Part shown: positions 35,201 through 46,390 of the stretch, in pieces
Layout: every line of letters starts with the position of its first letter
Numbering within the stretch: position 1 is the stretch's first letter
Assembly: GCA_014843695.1 (NCBI GenBank)
Contig: CM026400.1
Span: 13,471,631-13,535,630 of the forward strand
Source of the DNA: Archivesica marissinica
Taxonomy: Eukaryota; Mollusca; Bivalvia; Venerida; Vesicomyidae
DNA: 64,000 bases
Reading direction: 5' to 3'
Position numbers and translations under genes: made by a program
Notes under the pieces: generated by a model
Databases searched by the model: none
What the model saw: the letters and a program-made list of their open reading frames with translations, nothing else
Told to the model about the DNA's origin: nothing

Positions 35201-38200
35201 ACCAACACACCTACCTCTACTGACATTATCCTTCTTGCCGAACCAAAACACCTACCTCTACTGACATTATCCTTCTTGCCGAACCAACACACCTACCTCT
35301 ACTGACATTATCCTTCTTGCCGAACCAACACACCTACCTCTACTGACATTATCCTTCTTGCCGAACCAACACACCTACCTCTACTGACATTATCCTTCTT
35401 GCCGAACCAAAACACCTACCTCTACTGATATATATATCCTTCTTGCCGAACCAACACACCTACCTCTACTGACATTATCCTTCTTGCCGAACCAACACGC
35501 CTACCTCTACTGATATATATGATCCTTCTTGCCGAACCAAAACACCTACCTCTACTGACATGATCCTTCTTGCCGAACCAAAACACCTACCTCTACTGAC
35601 ATTATCCTTCTTGCCGAACCAACACACCTACCTCTACTGACATTATCCTTCTTGCCGAACCAACACACCTACCTCTACTGACATTATCCTTCTTGCCGAA
35701 CCAAAACCTATACTGACATTATCCTTCTTGCCGAACCAACACACCTACCTCTACTGACATTATCCTTCTTGCCGAACCAACACACCTACCTCTACTGACA
35801 TTATCCTTCTTGCCGAACCAACACACCTACCTCTACTGATATATATGATCCTTCTTGCCGAACCAAAACACCTACCTCTACTGACATGATCCTTCTTGCC
35901 GAACCAAAACACCTACCTCTACTGACATTATCCTTCTTGCCGAACCAACACACCTACCTCTACTGACATTATCCTTCTTGCCGAACCAACACACCTACCT
36001 CTACTGACATTATCCTTCTTGCCGAACCAAAACACCTACCTCTACTGACATTATCCTTCTTGCCGAACCAACACACCTACCTCTACTGACATTATCCTTC
36101 TTGCCGAACCAACACACCTACCTCTACTGACATTATCCTTCTTGCCGAACCAACACGCCTACCTCTACTGATATATATGATCCTTCTTGCCGAACCAAAA
36201 CACCTACCTCTACTGACATTATCCTTCTTGCCGAACCAAAACACCTACCTCTACTGACATTATCCTTCTTGCCGAACCAACACACCTACCTCTACTGACA
36301 TAATATCCTTCTTGCCGAACCAACACACCTACCTCTACTGATATATATGATCCTTCTTGCCGAACCAAAACACCTACCTCTACTGATATATATGATCCTT
36401 CTTGCCGAACCAAAACACCTACCTCTACTGACATTATCCTTCTTGCCGAACCAACACACCTACCTCTACTGACATGATCCTTCTTGCCGAACCAAACACC
36501 TACCTCTACTGACATTATCCTTCTTGCCGAACCAACACACCTACCTCTACTGACATTATCCTTCTTGCCGAACCAACACACCTACCTCTACTGACATTAT
36601 CCTTCTTGCCGAACCAAAACACCTACCTCTACTGACATTATCCTTCTTGCCGAACCAACACACCTACCTCTACTGACATTATCCTTCTTGCCGAACCAAC
36701 ACACCTACCTCTACTGACATTATCCTTCTTGCCGAACCAACACGCCTACCTCTACTGATATATATGATCCTTCTTGCCGAACCAAAACACCTACCTCTAC
36801 TGACATGATCCTTCTTGCCGAACCAAAACACCTACCTCTACTGACATTATCCTTCTTGCCGAACCAACACACCTACCTCTACTGACATTATCCTTCTTGC
36901 CGAACCAACACACCTACCTCTACTGACATTATCCTTCTTGCCGAACCAAAACACCTACCTCTACTGACATTATCCTTCTTGCCGAACCAACACACCTACC
37001 TCTACTGACATTATCCTTCTTGCCGAACCAACACACCTACCTCTACTGACATTATCCTTCTTGCCGAACCAACACGCCTACCTCTACTGATATATATGAT
37101 CCTTCTTGCCGAACCAAAACACCTACCTCTACTGACATGATCCTTCTTGCCGAACCAAAACACCTACCTCTACTGACATTATCCTTCTTGCCGAACCAAC
37201 ACACCTACCTCTACTGACATTATCCTTCTTGCCGAACCAACACACCTACCTCTACTGACATTATCCTTCTTGCCGAACCAAAACACCTACCTCTACTGAC
37301 ATTATCCTTCTTGCCGAACCAACACACCTACCTCTACTGACATTATCCTTCTTGCCGAACCAACATACCTACCTCTACTGACATTATCCTTCTTGCCGAA
37401 CCAACACGCCTACCTCTACTGATATATATGATCCTTCTTGCCGAACCAAAACACCTACCTCTACTGACATGATCCTTCTTGCCGAACCAAAACACCTACC
37501 TCTACTGACATTATCCTTCTTGCCGAACCAACACACCTACCTCTACTGACATTATCCTTCTTGCCGAACCAACACACCTACCTCTACTGACATTATCCTT
37601 CTTGCCGAACCAAAACACCTACCTCTACTGACATTATCCTTCTTGCCGAACCAACACAACCTCTACTGATATATATGATCCTTCTTGCCGAACCAACACA
37701 CCTACCTCTACTGACATTATCCTTCTTGCCGAACCAACACGCCTACCTCTACTGATATATATGATCCTTCTTGCCGAACCAAAACACCTACCTCTACTGA
37801 CATGATCCTTCTTGCCGAACCAAAACACCTACCTCTACTGACATTATCCTTCTTGCCGAACCAACACACCTACCTCTACTGACATTATCCTTCTTGCCGA
37901 ACCAACACACCTACCTCTACTGACATTATCCTTCTTGCCGAACCAAAACACCTACCTCTACTGACATTATCCTTCTTGCCGAACCAACACACCTACCTCT
38001 ACTGACATTATCCTTCTTGCCGAACCAACACACCTACCTCTACTGACATTATCCTTCTTGCCGAACCAACACGCCTACCTCTACTGATATATATGATCCT
38101 TCTTGCCGAACCAAAACACCTACCTCTACTGACATTATCCTTCTTGCCGAACCAACACACCTACCTCTACTGACATGATCCTTCTTGCCGAACCAAAACA

Positions 38201-38946
38201 CCTACCTCTACTGACATTATCCTTCTTGCCGAACCAACACACCTACCTCTACTGACATTATCCTTCTTGCCGAACCAACACACCTACCTCTACTGACATT
38301 ATCCTTCTTGCCGAACCAAAACACCTACCTCTACTGACATTATCCTTCTTGCCGAACCAACACACCTACCTCTACTGACATTATCCTTCTTGCCGAACCA
38401 ACACACCTACCTCTACTGACATTATCCTTCTTGCCGAACCAAAACACCTACCTCTACTGATATATATGATCCTTCTTGCCGAACCAAACACACCTACCTC
38501 TACTGATATATATGATCCTTCTTGCCGAACCAAAACACCTACCTCTACTGATAATATGATCCTTCTTGCCGAACCAACACACCTACCTCTACTGACATTA
38601 TCCTTCTTGCCGAACCAACACACCTACCTCTACTGATATATATCCTTCTTGCCGAACCAAAACACCTACCTCTACTGACATTATCCTTCTTGCCGAACCA
38701 AAACACCTACCTCTACTGACATTATCCTTCTTGCCGAACCAACACACCTACCTCTACTGACATAATATCCTTCTTGCCGAACCAAAACACCTACCTCTAC
38801 TGACATATATGATCCTTCTTGCCGAACCAACACACCTACCTCTACTGACATTATCCTTCTTGCCGAACCAACACACCTACCTCTACTGACATTATCCTTC
38901 TTGCCGAACCAAAACAACTACCTCTACTGATATATATGATCCTTCT
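26228..38946. repeat. Very large 41/45-bp satellite-like array (about 300 copies)
   Basis: Units share CTTGCCGAACCAACACACCT and CTACCTCTACTGA, then end either CATTATCC or CATGATCC (41 bp) or TATATATGATCC (45 bp). The plus strand is strikingly G-poor. Marker variants reveal 332-bp higher-order repeats (7 x 41 + 45), for example CACGCC at 36741, 37073, 37405, 37738 and 38070. Larger duplications at offsets of 2048 and 2673 bp are also visible. The right edge is lost in the N gap, so true size is unknown. Minus-strand ORFs are unit translations, not genes. Confidence 0.97.
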
Positions 38947-39946
38947 NNNNNNNNNNNNNNNNNNNNNNNNNNNNNNNNNNNNNNNNNNNNNNNNNNNNNN
39001 NNNNNNNNNNNNNNNNNNNNNNNNNNNNNNNNNNNNNNNNNNNNNNNNNNNNNNNNNNNNNNNNNNNNNNNNNNNNNNNNNNNNNNNNNNNNNNNNNNNN
39101 NNNNNNNNNNNNNNNNNNNNNNNNNNNNNNNNNNNNNNNNNNNNNNNNNNNNNNNNNNNNNNNNNNNNNNNNNNNNNNNNNNNNNNNNNNNNNNNNNNNN
39201 NNNNNNNNNNNNNNNNNNNNNNNNNNNNNNNNNNNNNNNNNNNNNNNNNNNNNNNNNNNNNNNNNNNNNNNNNNNNNNNNNNNNNNNNNNNNNNNNNNNN
39301 NNNNNNNNNNNNNNNNNNNNNNNNNNNNNNNNNNNNNNNNNNNNNNNNNNNNNNNNNNNNNNNNNNNNNNNNNNNNNNNNNNNNNNNNNNNNNNNNNNNN
39401 NNNNNNNNNNNNNNNNNNNNNNNNNNNNNNNNNNNNNNNNNNNNNNNNNNNNNNNNNNNNNNNNNNNNNNNNNNNNNNNNNNNNNNNNNNNNNNNNNNNN
39501 NNNNNNNNNNNNNNNNNNNNNNNNNNNNNNNNNNNNNNNNNNNNNNNNNNNNNNNNNNNNNNNNNNNNNNNNNNNNNNNNNNNNNNNNNNNNNNNNNNNN
39601 NNNNNNNNNNNNNNNNNNNNNNNNNNNNNNNNNNNNNNNNNNNNNNNNNNNNNNNNNNNNNNNNNNNNNNNNNNNNNNNNNNNNNNNNNNNNNNNNNNNN
39701 NNNNNNNNNNNNNNNNNNNNNNNNNNNNNNNNNNNNNNNNNNNNNNNNNNNNNNNNNNNNNNNNNNNNNNNNNNNNNNNNNNNNNNNNNNNNNNNNNNNN
39801 NNNNNNNNNNNNNNNNNNNNNNNNNNNNNNNNNNNNNNNNNNNNNNNNNNNNNNNNNNNNNNNNNNNNNNNNNNNNNNNNNNNNNNNNNNNNNNNNNNNN
39901 NNNNNNNNNNNNNNNNNNNNNNNNNNNNNNNNNNNNNNNNNNNNNN
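38947..39946. other. Assembly gap, exactly 1000 N
   Basis: A round-number N run, probably a placeholder of unknown true size. It separates two different tandem arrays. Any ORF crossing it is an artefact. Confidence 0.98.
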
Positions 39947-40906
39947 GGTGAGGGCAAGCTTGTCAACATTTCCTGCTTGGTGAGGGCAAGCTTGTGGACA
40001 TTTCCTGCCTGGTGAGAGCAAGCTTGTCGACATTTCCTGCTTGGTGAGGGCAAGCTTGTCCACATTTCCTGCTTGGTGAGGGCAAGCTTGTCCACATTTC
40101 CTGCTTGGTGAGGGCAAGCTTGTCCACATTTCCTGCCTGGTGAGGGCAAGCTTGTCCACATTTCCTGCTTGGTGAGGGCAAGCTTGTTGACATTTCCTGC
40201 TTGGTGAGGGCAAGCTTGTTGACATTTCCTGCTTGGTGAGGGCAAGCTTGTTGACATTTCCTGCTTGGTGAGGGCAAGCTTGTTGACATTTCCTGCTTGG
40301 TGAGGGCAAGCTTGTGAACATTTCCTGCTTGGTGAGGGCAAGCTTGTGGACATTTCCTGCCTGGTGAGAGCAAGCTTGTCGACATTTCCTGCTTGGTGAG
40401 GGCAAGCTTGTCCACATTTCCTGCTTGGTGAGGGCAAGCTTGTCCACATTTCCTGCTTGGTGAGGGCAAGCTTGTCCACATTTCCTGCTTGGTGAGGGCA
40501 AGCTTGTCCACATTTCCTGCTTGGTGAGGGCAAGCTTGTCCACATTTCCTGCTTGGTGAGGGCAAGCTTGTCCACATTTCCTGCTTGGTGAGGGCAAGCT
40601 TGTCCACATTTCCTGCTTGGTGAGGGCAAGCTTGTCCACATTTCCTGCTTGGTGAGGGCAAGCTTGTCCACATTTCCTGCTTGGTGAGGGCAAGCTTGTC
40701 CACATTTCCTGCTTGGTGAGGGCAAGCTTGTCCACATTTCCTGCTTGGTGAGGCAAGCTTGTCCACATTTCCTGCTTGGTGAGGGCAAGCTTGTCCACAT
40801 TTCCTGCTTGGTGAGGGCAAGCTTGTCCACATTTCCTGCTTGGTGAGGGCAAGCTTGTCCACATTTCCTGCTTGGTGAGGGCAAGCTTGTCCACATTTCC
40901 TGCTTG
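39947..40906. repeat. 32-bp minisatellite (about 30 copies visible)
   Basis: The unit contains GGTGAGGGCAAGCTTGTCCA and TTTCCTGCTT. Every unit carries a HindIII site (AAGCTT). The left edge is lost in the gap. 32-bp units give open minus-strand frames (three units = 32 codons), hence the spurious long ORFs across it. Confidence 0.95.
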
Positions 40907-41080
40907 TTGTGAAGTCTACTGGTGTGAGCGTGGTACTATCAAAAAAACATGCTAATTGTGTGCATATTTAATGCAAGACACCAGTACTGTCGTACTCGTC
41001 ATGCGCCATTATCAATGATTATTACAAGTCCATGGCAACAGCTGCATTGTGGGTGCAGCAGCATTATGCATAGTCTGGGT
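40907..41080. other. Short spacer
   Basis: No feature recognised. Confidence 0.4.
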
Positions 41081-41094
41081 TCCCGTCTGCCCAT

Positions 41095-41225
41095 TCTTCA
41101 CTTTTTAACTTCTGGCAAAATGACATTGATATCAGAAACTCAATATGGCCCAATTAATGATCTCAGTATTATAATATATTTATATGATTGACAAGGCAAA
41201 ATATATCAACACCTGTTCCCAGGCT
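41095..41225 (+). repeat. Dispersed repeat R9, uninterrupted copy
   Basis: Matches 541-856 without the 165-bp insertion: ATATGATTGACAAGGCAAAA is continuous here. It therefore serves as the empty-site comparison for the MITE at 643-807. Confidence 0.7.
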
Positions 41226-41335
41226 GCATTCTGCATGAATGTAAAGCACACCTGTCACAAGATTTCTTCTTTTTTTAACAATTACTATTTGCCTTACACA
41301 TTAATAGAAACTGGAGTTTGAAAGCATATGACTTA

Positions 41336-41565
41336 TTAACCCTTTCAACACCACAGACCTCTAAATAGGCTTACAAAAAGTGTAGATCCAGATGAGCCGG
41401 CTCGTGACGAGCCGTCTCATCAGGATCTGCACTTTTTTTGCCAGTGATATGACTATTTTTAGACATAATTACCCAACTTGTCCAAATGTGATTTTCTGAT
41501 TCATTTATTGGTTTATGAATATCATGGACCAGTCCATATCAGTTACTTGGTGTTGAAAGGGTTAA
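41336..41565 (+). mobile_element. TTAA MITE family 1, copy D (230 bp)
   Basis: TTAA at both ends, intact palindrome, a small deletion after AATTACCCA, one terminal 37-bp unit. Only about 115 bp separate it from copy E, which lies in the opposite orientation. Confidence 0.88.
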
Positions 41566-41679
41566 TTCAAATCCAGGACATATTATTATTTTATGTAACC
41601 CATAACAACCATACATGCATGAAAAAAAGAGTTTGTAGCAACAGTTTACTGGCAAGTTTTTGGTCATATTTAGTGTTTC

Positions 41680-42340
41680 TTAACCCATTCAACACCAAGT
41701 AACTGACATGGACTGGTGCACCCATTCAACACCAAGTATCTAACATGGATGGACTGGTGCACCCATTCAACACCAAGTAACTGATATGGACTGGTGCACC
41801 CATTCAACACCAAGTAACTGACATGGACTGGTGCACCCATTCAACACCAAGTAACTGACATGGACTGGTGCACCCATTCAACACCAAGTAACTGACATGG
41901 ACTGGTGCACCCATTCAACACCAAGTAACTGATATGGACTGGTGCACCCATTCAACACCAAGTAACTGACATGGACTGGTGCACCCATTCAACTCCAAGT
42001 AACTGACATGGACTGGTGCACCCATTCAACACCAAGTAACTGATATGGACTGGTGCACCCATTCAACACCAAGTAACTGATATGGACTGGTGCACCCATT
42101 CAACACCAAGTAACTGACATGGACTGGTGCACCCATTCAACACCAAGTATCTGACATGGACTGGTGCACCCATTCAACACCAAGCATCTGACATGGACTG
42201 GTGCATGATATTTTTAGACCAATAAATTAATAAGAAAATTACATTTAGACCAGTTCATTTATCAAAATGGGTAATTTTGTCTAAATATAGTAATATTACT
42301 GGCAAAATGTGCAGATCCTGATGAGACGGCTATGGAATGT
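41680..42340 (-). mobile_element. TTAA MITE family 1, copy E, terminus expanded about 14-fold
   Basis: Starts at TTAA (41680) with the terminus CCCATTCAACACCAAG, but the terminal 37 bp are repeated in tandem up to 42207. The normal MITE interior follows (ATGATATTTTTAGACCAATA, then CAAAATGTGCAGATCCTGAT). The copy is cut within the palindrome at about 42335, where S2 SINE sequence begins. Confidence 0.88.
41684..42207. repeat. 37-bp minisatellite made of MITE terminus (about 14 copies)
   Basis: The unit contains CATTCAACACCAAGTAACTG and CATGGACTGGTGCACC. Variants GATATGG and GTATCTG are scattered. The innermost unit (CAAGCATCTGACATGG) matches, inverted, the inner one of the two units in MITE copy B. 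Confidence 0.95.
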
Positions 42341-42450
42341 GTTTCTGTCTATCATTGCACTATCCTCCAAAAATCTAAAATGACTAATCTCTTCAGGGGG
42401 CGTCACTCATATGGGCAACCGGTAGAGACGATAAATAAACGTAAAACACA
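42341..42450 (+). mobile_element. SINE family S2, 3' part
   Basis: Contains TTGCACTATCCTCCAAAAAT, GGGCGTCACTCATATGGGC and the tail AATAAACGTAAAACAC. The tRNA-like half is missing; it abuts the truncated MITE. Confidence 0.75.
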
Positions 42451-42716
42451 TACACACATTCAAAGACTTTTTTAGAGTTGAAACTGGAAAGTAGTTTCAT
42501 ACGATAACATTTCGAACAAGACATTGTTGTATGAGAAACAAGTTTCACTAGTTCAACTACATGTACAAACTCACCAGCCATTATAAGCAAACAGCCCGGA
42601 ATAGAACCCGAGGGTAGCCTTGGCGATATTGGTTTCCGAATGTTCAAACGGATCCTTGAAATTTTCCGTCTCTCCTGAAAAGTTCAAACAAACGAATCAT
42701 AAAATGCTACAGAATT
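42451..42716. other. Unannotated spacer
   Basis: No element ends recognised; the 84-codon minus-strand ORF overlapping the SINE is not convincing. Confidence 0.4.
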
Positions 42717-42949
42717 CAGGACTCATTCTAGGTCAGAATATTTGGAAGAAGTGAGAAAGTGCGTGATTTGGAGCACTTTACAATGACCAGTATAGCTTAC
42801 TGGATAAAATGTGGTATGAAAATTGTAAAAAAAAAAAGGAAAAAAATTCTTAAATTATTTTTTTATGGAGAAGTGGGGGACCCCAGGAGCGAAGTAAGAT
42901 CCCAGTAGGGCGATTATTTCGCCCATGACACTCTCTAGAATGAGCCCTG
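42717..42949 (+). mobile_element. hAT-like MITE family F7 copy
   Basis: Begins CAGGACTCATTCTAGGTCAG and ends CTAGAATGAGCCCTG, forming inverted ends. The interior has an A-rich centre and GGGCGATTATTTCGCCC. GAATT flanks both sides, so the duplication is short or decayed. Non-autonomous. Confidence 0.75.
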
Positions 42950-43089
42950 GAATTTAACACAGTGGACATTTATATTACCGGTAACAGGCCTCAAGTTCAT
43001 AAAGAGACACTATATTATTGTATGTTATTAAAATATTATACCTACGGAGTGGGTCCGTCATGGGTTCGTTCTGATATGGCCAGTTGGTG

Positions 43090-43265
43090 AGCAACCAGCT
43101 ATTTAAATAATGGATACCTATTGCCTACCAGCCTGGCATAGGATTTGGGGGAGTACTGATGTTCATAAAAAAGGTGTCTCATAAGTCAGTAATGGCTGGC
43201 CCTTTCAATAGGGCGACACAATAATAAAAAGAGACACGGCGTCTGAGTGGGACTCGAACACGGAG
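43090..43265 (-). mobile_element. SINE-like element, family S5
   Basis: Contains GGAGTACTGATGTTCATAAA and GGTGTCTCATAAGTCAG, homologous to 49405-49515. Read on the minus strand, a B-box-like GTGTTCGAGTCCCACTC is present near the right end, suggesting a tRNA-derived SINE. The A box is not clear. Confidence 0.55.
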
Positions 43266-43365
43266 GTGTGCTATATGTACCTCAGAGTGTTCTTATTATA
43301 CAGTCATGTACATGATATTATAACATTACACAACTTACAATGCAGCTCTATATATAGAATCACAC

Positions 43366-43550
43366 AATTAGTCAAACCTGTCTTAAGCAGCCAGCCATGG
43401 GAATCACAAAGTGGCTGCTTAGCACAGGTGGGTGCTTAATATGTCGAATGTATAATAAAACAACATATTGGTAATCTGGAAACTGGCTGCTTAATACAGG
43501 TTGGCTGCTTAATGGAGGTGACCACTAACACAGGTTTGACTGTACAGTAA
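43366..43550 (+). mobile_element. MITE with AGTCAAACCTGT terminus, copy 2
   Basis: The left end AGTCAAACCTGTCTTAAGCA and right end ACACAGGTTTGACTGTACAG are inverse of each other over GTCAAACCTGT. The interior repeats GGCTGCTTAATA-type words. It is a better copy than 1013-1190. Probably a Tc1/mariner-like MITE (inference from ends). Confidence 0.7.
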
Positions 43551-43668
43551 ACAATATATATGATTTTATGCTACTGATGGTTGGAAAGGGCAAAAGAAAA
43601 AAGATGTACATGTATTAATTAATACCGCCATAATTTTAGAAGATTAGCATTGTTGTAGCAATCAAATG

Positions 43669-43860
43669 GAGTCTATTCCGAGGAGAGTATCACAGGTGTA
43701 GCTGGAGCCTCGTAGGTGGGGATCCACCCAATCACTGGACCAGCTACACTCTGTGATACATGAGTCTATTCCGAGGAGAGTATCACAGGTATAACGGGAG
43801 CCTCGTAGGTAGGGATCCACCCAATCACTGGACCGGCTACACTCTGTGATACACATCTTG
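43669..43860. repeat. 93-bp tandem duplication, each unit a hairpin
   Basis: Two copies starting GAGTCTATTCCGAGGAGAGT. Within each, GTATCACAGGTGTAGCTGG near the start pairs with CCAGCTACACTCTGTGATAC near the end, so each unit can form a stem-loop. Confidence 0.8.
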
Positions 43861-44313
43861 GAAGTAGATTTTAGTTTGGTGTGTTCCATCTAACGATGTA
43901 TCTCTAGCATTTTACATTTTAATTCTTAACCTTTATTCATTAATGTACTTTTCTTAATATTTTTGATAAAACATTTTACATTGTTTTATTTTTACTATTA
44001 TTTTATAATTCCTACCAAATTGTTGTCCTTAATGTAGACTATTGCAACGTATGTTGTAAAAATGTCTTACTATGCTAAATTAATGTTAAGCACTTGTTGA
44101 ACGTATAATTTCTGTATGAAAAGAGTGCTATACAAATCTGGTATACCGGTAATAATAATAATTATATATATATATATTATAATAATAATGCCCATATCAT
44201 TAATAATAATGGTATTACAATACAAAGTGAATGTGCTGCACAATGATGCAAATAAACTGGTTACCGGAGGCTATTAACAATAAATTGCTTACAAATATTC
44301 ATTAAATGCTGCC
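43861..44313. other. AT-rich spacer with AT microsatellite
   Basis: Contains TA and ATA runs at 44150-44190. No gene recognised. Confidence 0.5.
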
Positions 44314-44511
44314 CGTCTCATTGAAAGTACAATGTATTCAGTTTACCTTGAAGCGATGCAATACATTGTAGATTTTTCACGTCTCATTGAAAGTACAATG
44401 TATTCAGTTTACCTTGAAGCGATGCAATACATTGTAGATTTTTCACGTCTCATTGAAAGTACAATGTATTCAGTTTACCTTGAAGCGATGCAATACATTG
44501 TAGATTTTTCA
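44314..44511. repeat. 66-bp tandem triplication containing an 11-bp inverted repeat
   Basis: Three nearly identical units starting CGTCTCATTGAAAGTACAAT. Each contains TACAATGTATT and its exact inverse AATACATTGTA about 20 bp apart. Because 66 is a multiple of three, the plus frame reads a 22-residue repeat three times; no start context or flanking coding supports a gene. Confidence 0.85.
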
Positions 44512-44974
44512 ACCTGAATGCGCACAACATGTACATATGACGCAATGTTGTCTAATTGCCTCATTGTTTGTGCTACATGTATTTTGACAATTTTATTGCA
44601 TTTGTGTTCGGAAATGAAATACATGTACATACAAATGTGATCCTTTCTAAACTGGGTGTAAAATAATTTAGATTTAAGTTTTTTTAGGGCTACGGATACC
44701 CAGAATATCTGAACATTTTGGCATTCCCAAAACATGTCATTATATCGAGTCACTTTTCAAATAAACATAACCCATATTTGCAAAAAGAATGACTTTTCTG
44801 TATAAATTATATACGTGTCATCTAATCAGGCTCTATGCTGTTTGCAGCAATGCTATTCGGATAGTGGGGCTAAAACATTTGGCTGAATAGCAAACAACAT
44901 AGAACCTGATCAGACGCGGCGTTACCCCACAACTGGTCTGTATCTATGTTGTTTGCAAATGTGATCTTATTGAA
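44512..44974. other. Spacer with a 25-bp imperfect palindrome
   Basis: Arms at 44821-44845 (TCTAATCAGGCTCTATGCTG and following) and 44890-44914 (GCAAACAACATAGAACCTGA and following) are inverse of each other. A related single arm, GCAAACAACATAGATCCAGA, occurs at about 61008. It is probably a palindromic MITE remnant. Confidence 0.55.
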
Positions 44975-45326
44975 ATAACTATGTACATACCCCTATATAA
45001 CTATGTACATACCCCTGTATAACTGTGTACATACCCCTGTATAACTACCCCTGTATAACTATGTACATACCCCTGTATAACTATGTACATACCCCTGCAT
45101 AACTGTGTACATACCCCTGTATAACTGTGTACATACCCCTGTATAACTGTGTACATACCCCTGTATAACTATGTACATACCCCTGTATAACTATGTACAT
45201 ACCCCTGTATAACTATGTACATACCCCTGTATAACTGTGTACATACCCCTGTATAACTATGTACATACCCCTGTATAACTATGTACATACCCCTGTATAA
45301 CTGTGTACATACCCCTGTATAACTAT
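44975..45326. repeat. 22-bp minisatellite, left part (about 16 copies)
   Basis: Unit TGTACATACCCCTGTATAAC plus 2 bp. It continues in register after the hAT-like element at 45327-46390. Confidence 0.95.
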
Positions 45327-46390
45327 CAGGGCTTCGAAAATTACCAGTTTGTCGGTTTTCGACCGATTTTTATCATTTCAGACCGATTCTAACAGTCAAA
45401 ATACCTTTAAAAATCGGTCCAAATATTGTTGAAAAAGTCAAGAAATCGGTCTATAACGAACCTAATTTGGTAAGTATAATCCGTTGACACATTTCACACG
45501 TTTCCAATTTACGATCGAACTGGATAATTGCCACCTGAGGCCACCTGAGGTCCCATGTCTCCATGGTGATCAGGCGATCAATGCATGTCATGTCAATTAC
45601 ATGAAATTAGTGCTGTAATCGTTTGATGTTTACAGCAAAACTACCTACATTTGTTAGTTTCTTTGAAGTGGACTGAATGATTGACAGTCGATTATTTTAG
45701 AATTTTATAAAGAATTTGTTTTTAAAATGTTTGCATTAAATTAAAGAAGTGTGCTAGGATTAATTTGCAATTAAATAATAATTAATATTTTAAATAGAAA
45801 TCCGAAAATCCGTTATGACTCGGAATGTACTCGGAATGTACTCAAAATATACGACGGGTATATAATGTTTAGTATTTTTATTGTACAGCGCCCTTCAATT
45901 CAATATTGAAATGGCACAACGCAGTATATCTGTGATGTAACCGACAAACAGTGCAGACCCTGATCAGATGCCACATTTTCAGAGGCAGTTGATATAATAT
46001 AGTTTGACGGGACCGAGTTCGATTTGGGCCGAGTTCACCCGCTTCCACCGGTGATACAGGTGACTAGATAAAATTTACCTCTATCAAAATGTCCTACCAT
46101 TCATTTATTTTTAAATGCCGTACACTTAAAACTATTATTAGACAAAAGGAAAATTTACCAGACCTATAGTAACGGGTAAAGTACAGTTTGTCCTGAACAT
46201 ACATGCGATTTTTAAATATAATTGACTGGTGACAGCATGGAAATAAAGCAAAAAAAGCAAATTGGGTTTACTTACTTACGATTTTATGGGGGGGGGGGGT
46301 GCAAAAATATTGGCAGGACATGATGGGGGGGGGGGTACTGACTCGATTTCGGCCCGGACCGATTTGGTTTTGAAAATTTTCGAAGCCCTG
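45327..46390. mobile_element. hAT-like non-autonomous element (1064 bp) inside a minisatellite
   Basis: Begins CAGGGCTTCGAAAATT and ends AATTTTCGAAGCCCTG, perfect 16-bp inverted ends. The left flank is ATAACTAT and the right flank ATAACATG, readable as an 8-bp duplication with one base lost on the right. Removing the element plus one flank restores the 22-bp register. No transposase-like ORF is present. Two long G runs occur at 46289-46298 and 46325-46335. CAGGG ends with an 8-bp duplication fit hAT. Confidence 0.8.

Noticed and set aside
26379..38917. Repeated minus-strand ORFs with Arg/Gly/Val-rich peptides
   Set aside because: They are translations of the 41/45-bp units and start and stop with unit variants, not with gene structure.
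38851..40896. ORFs of 656-681 codons on the minus strand across the gap
   Set aside because: Half of each is N, and the ends are translations of two different minisatellite units.
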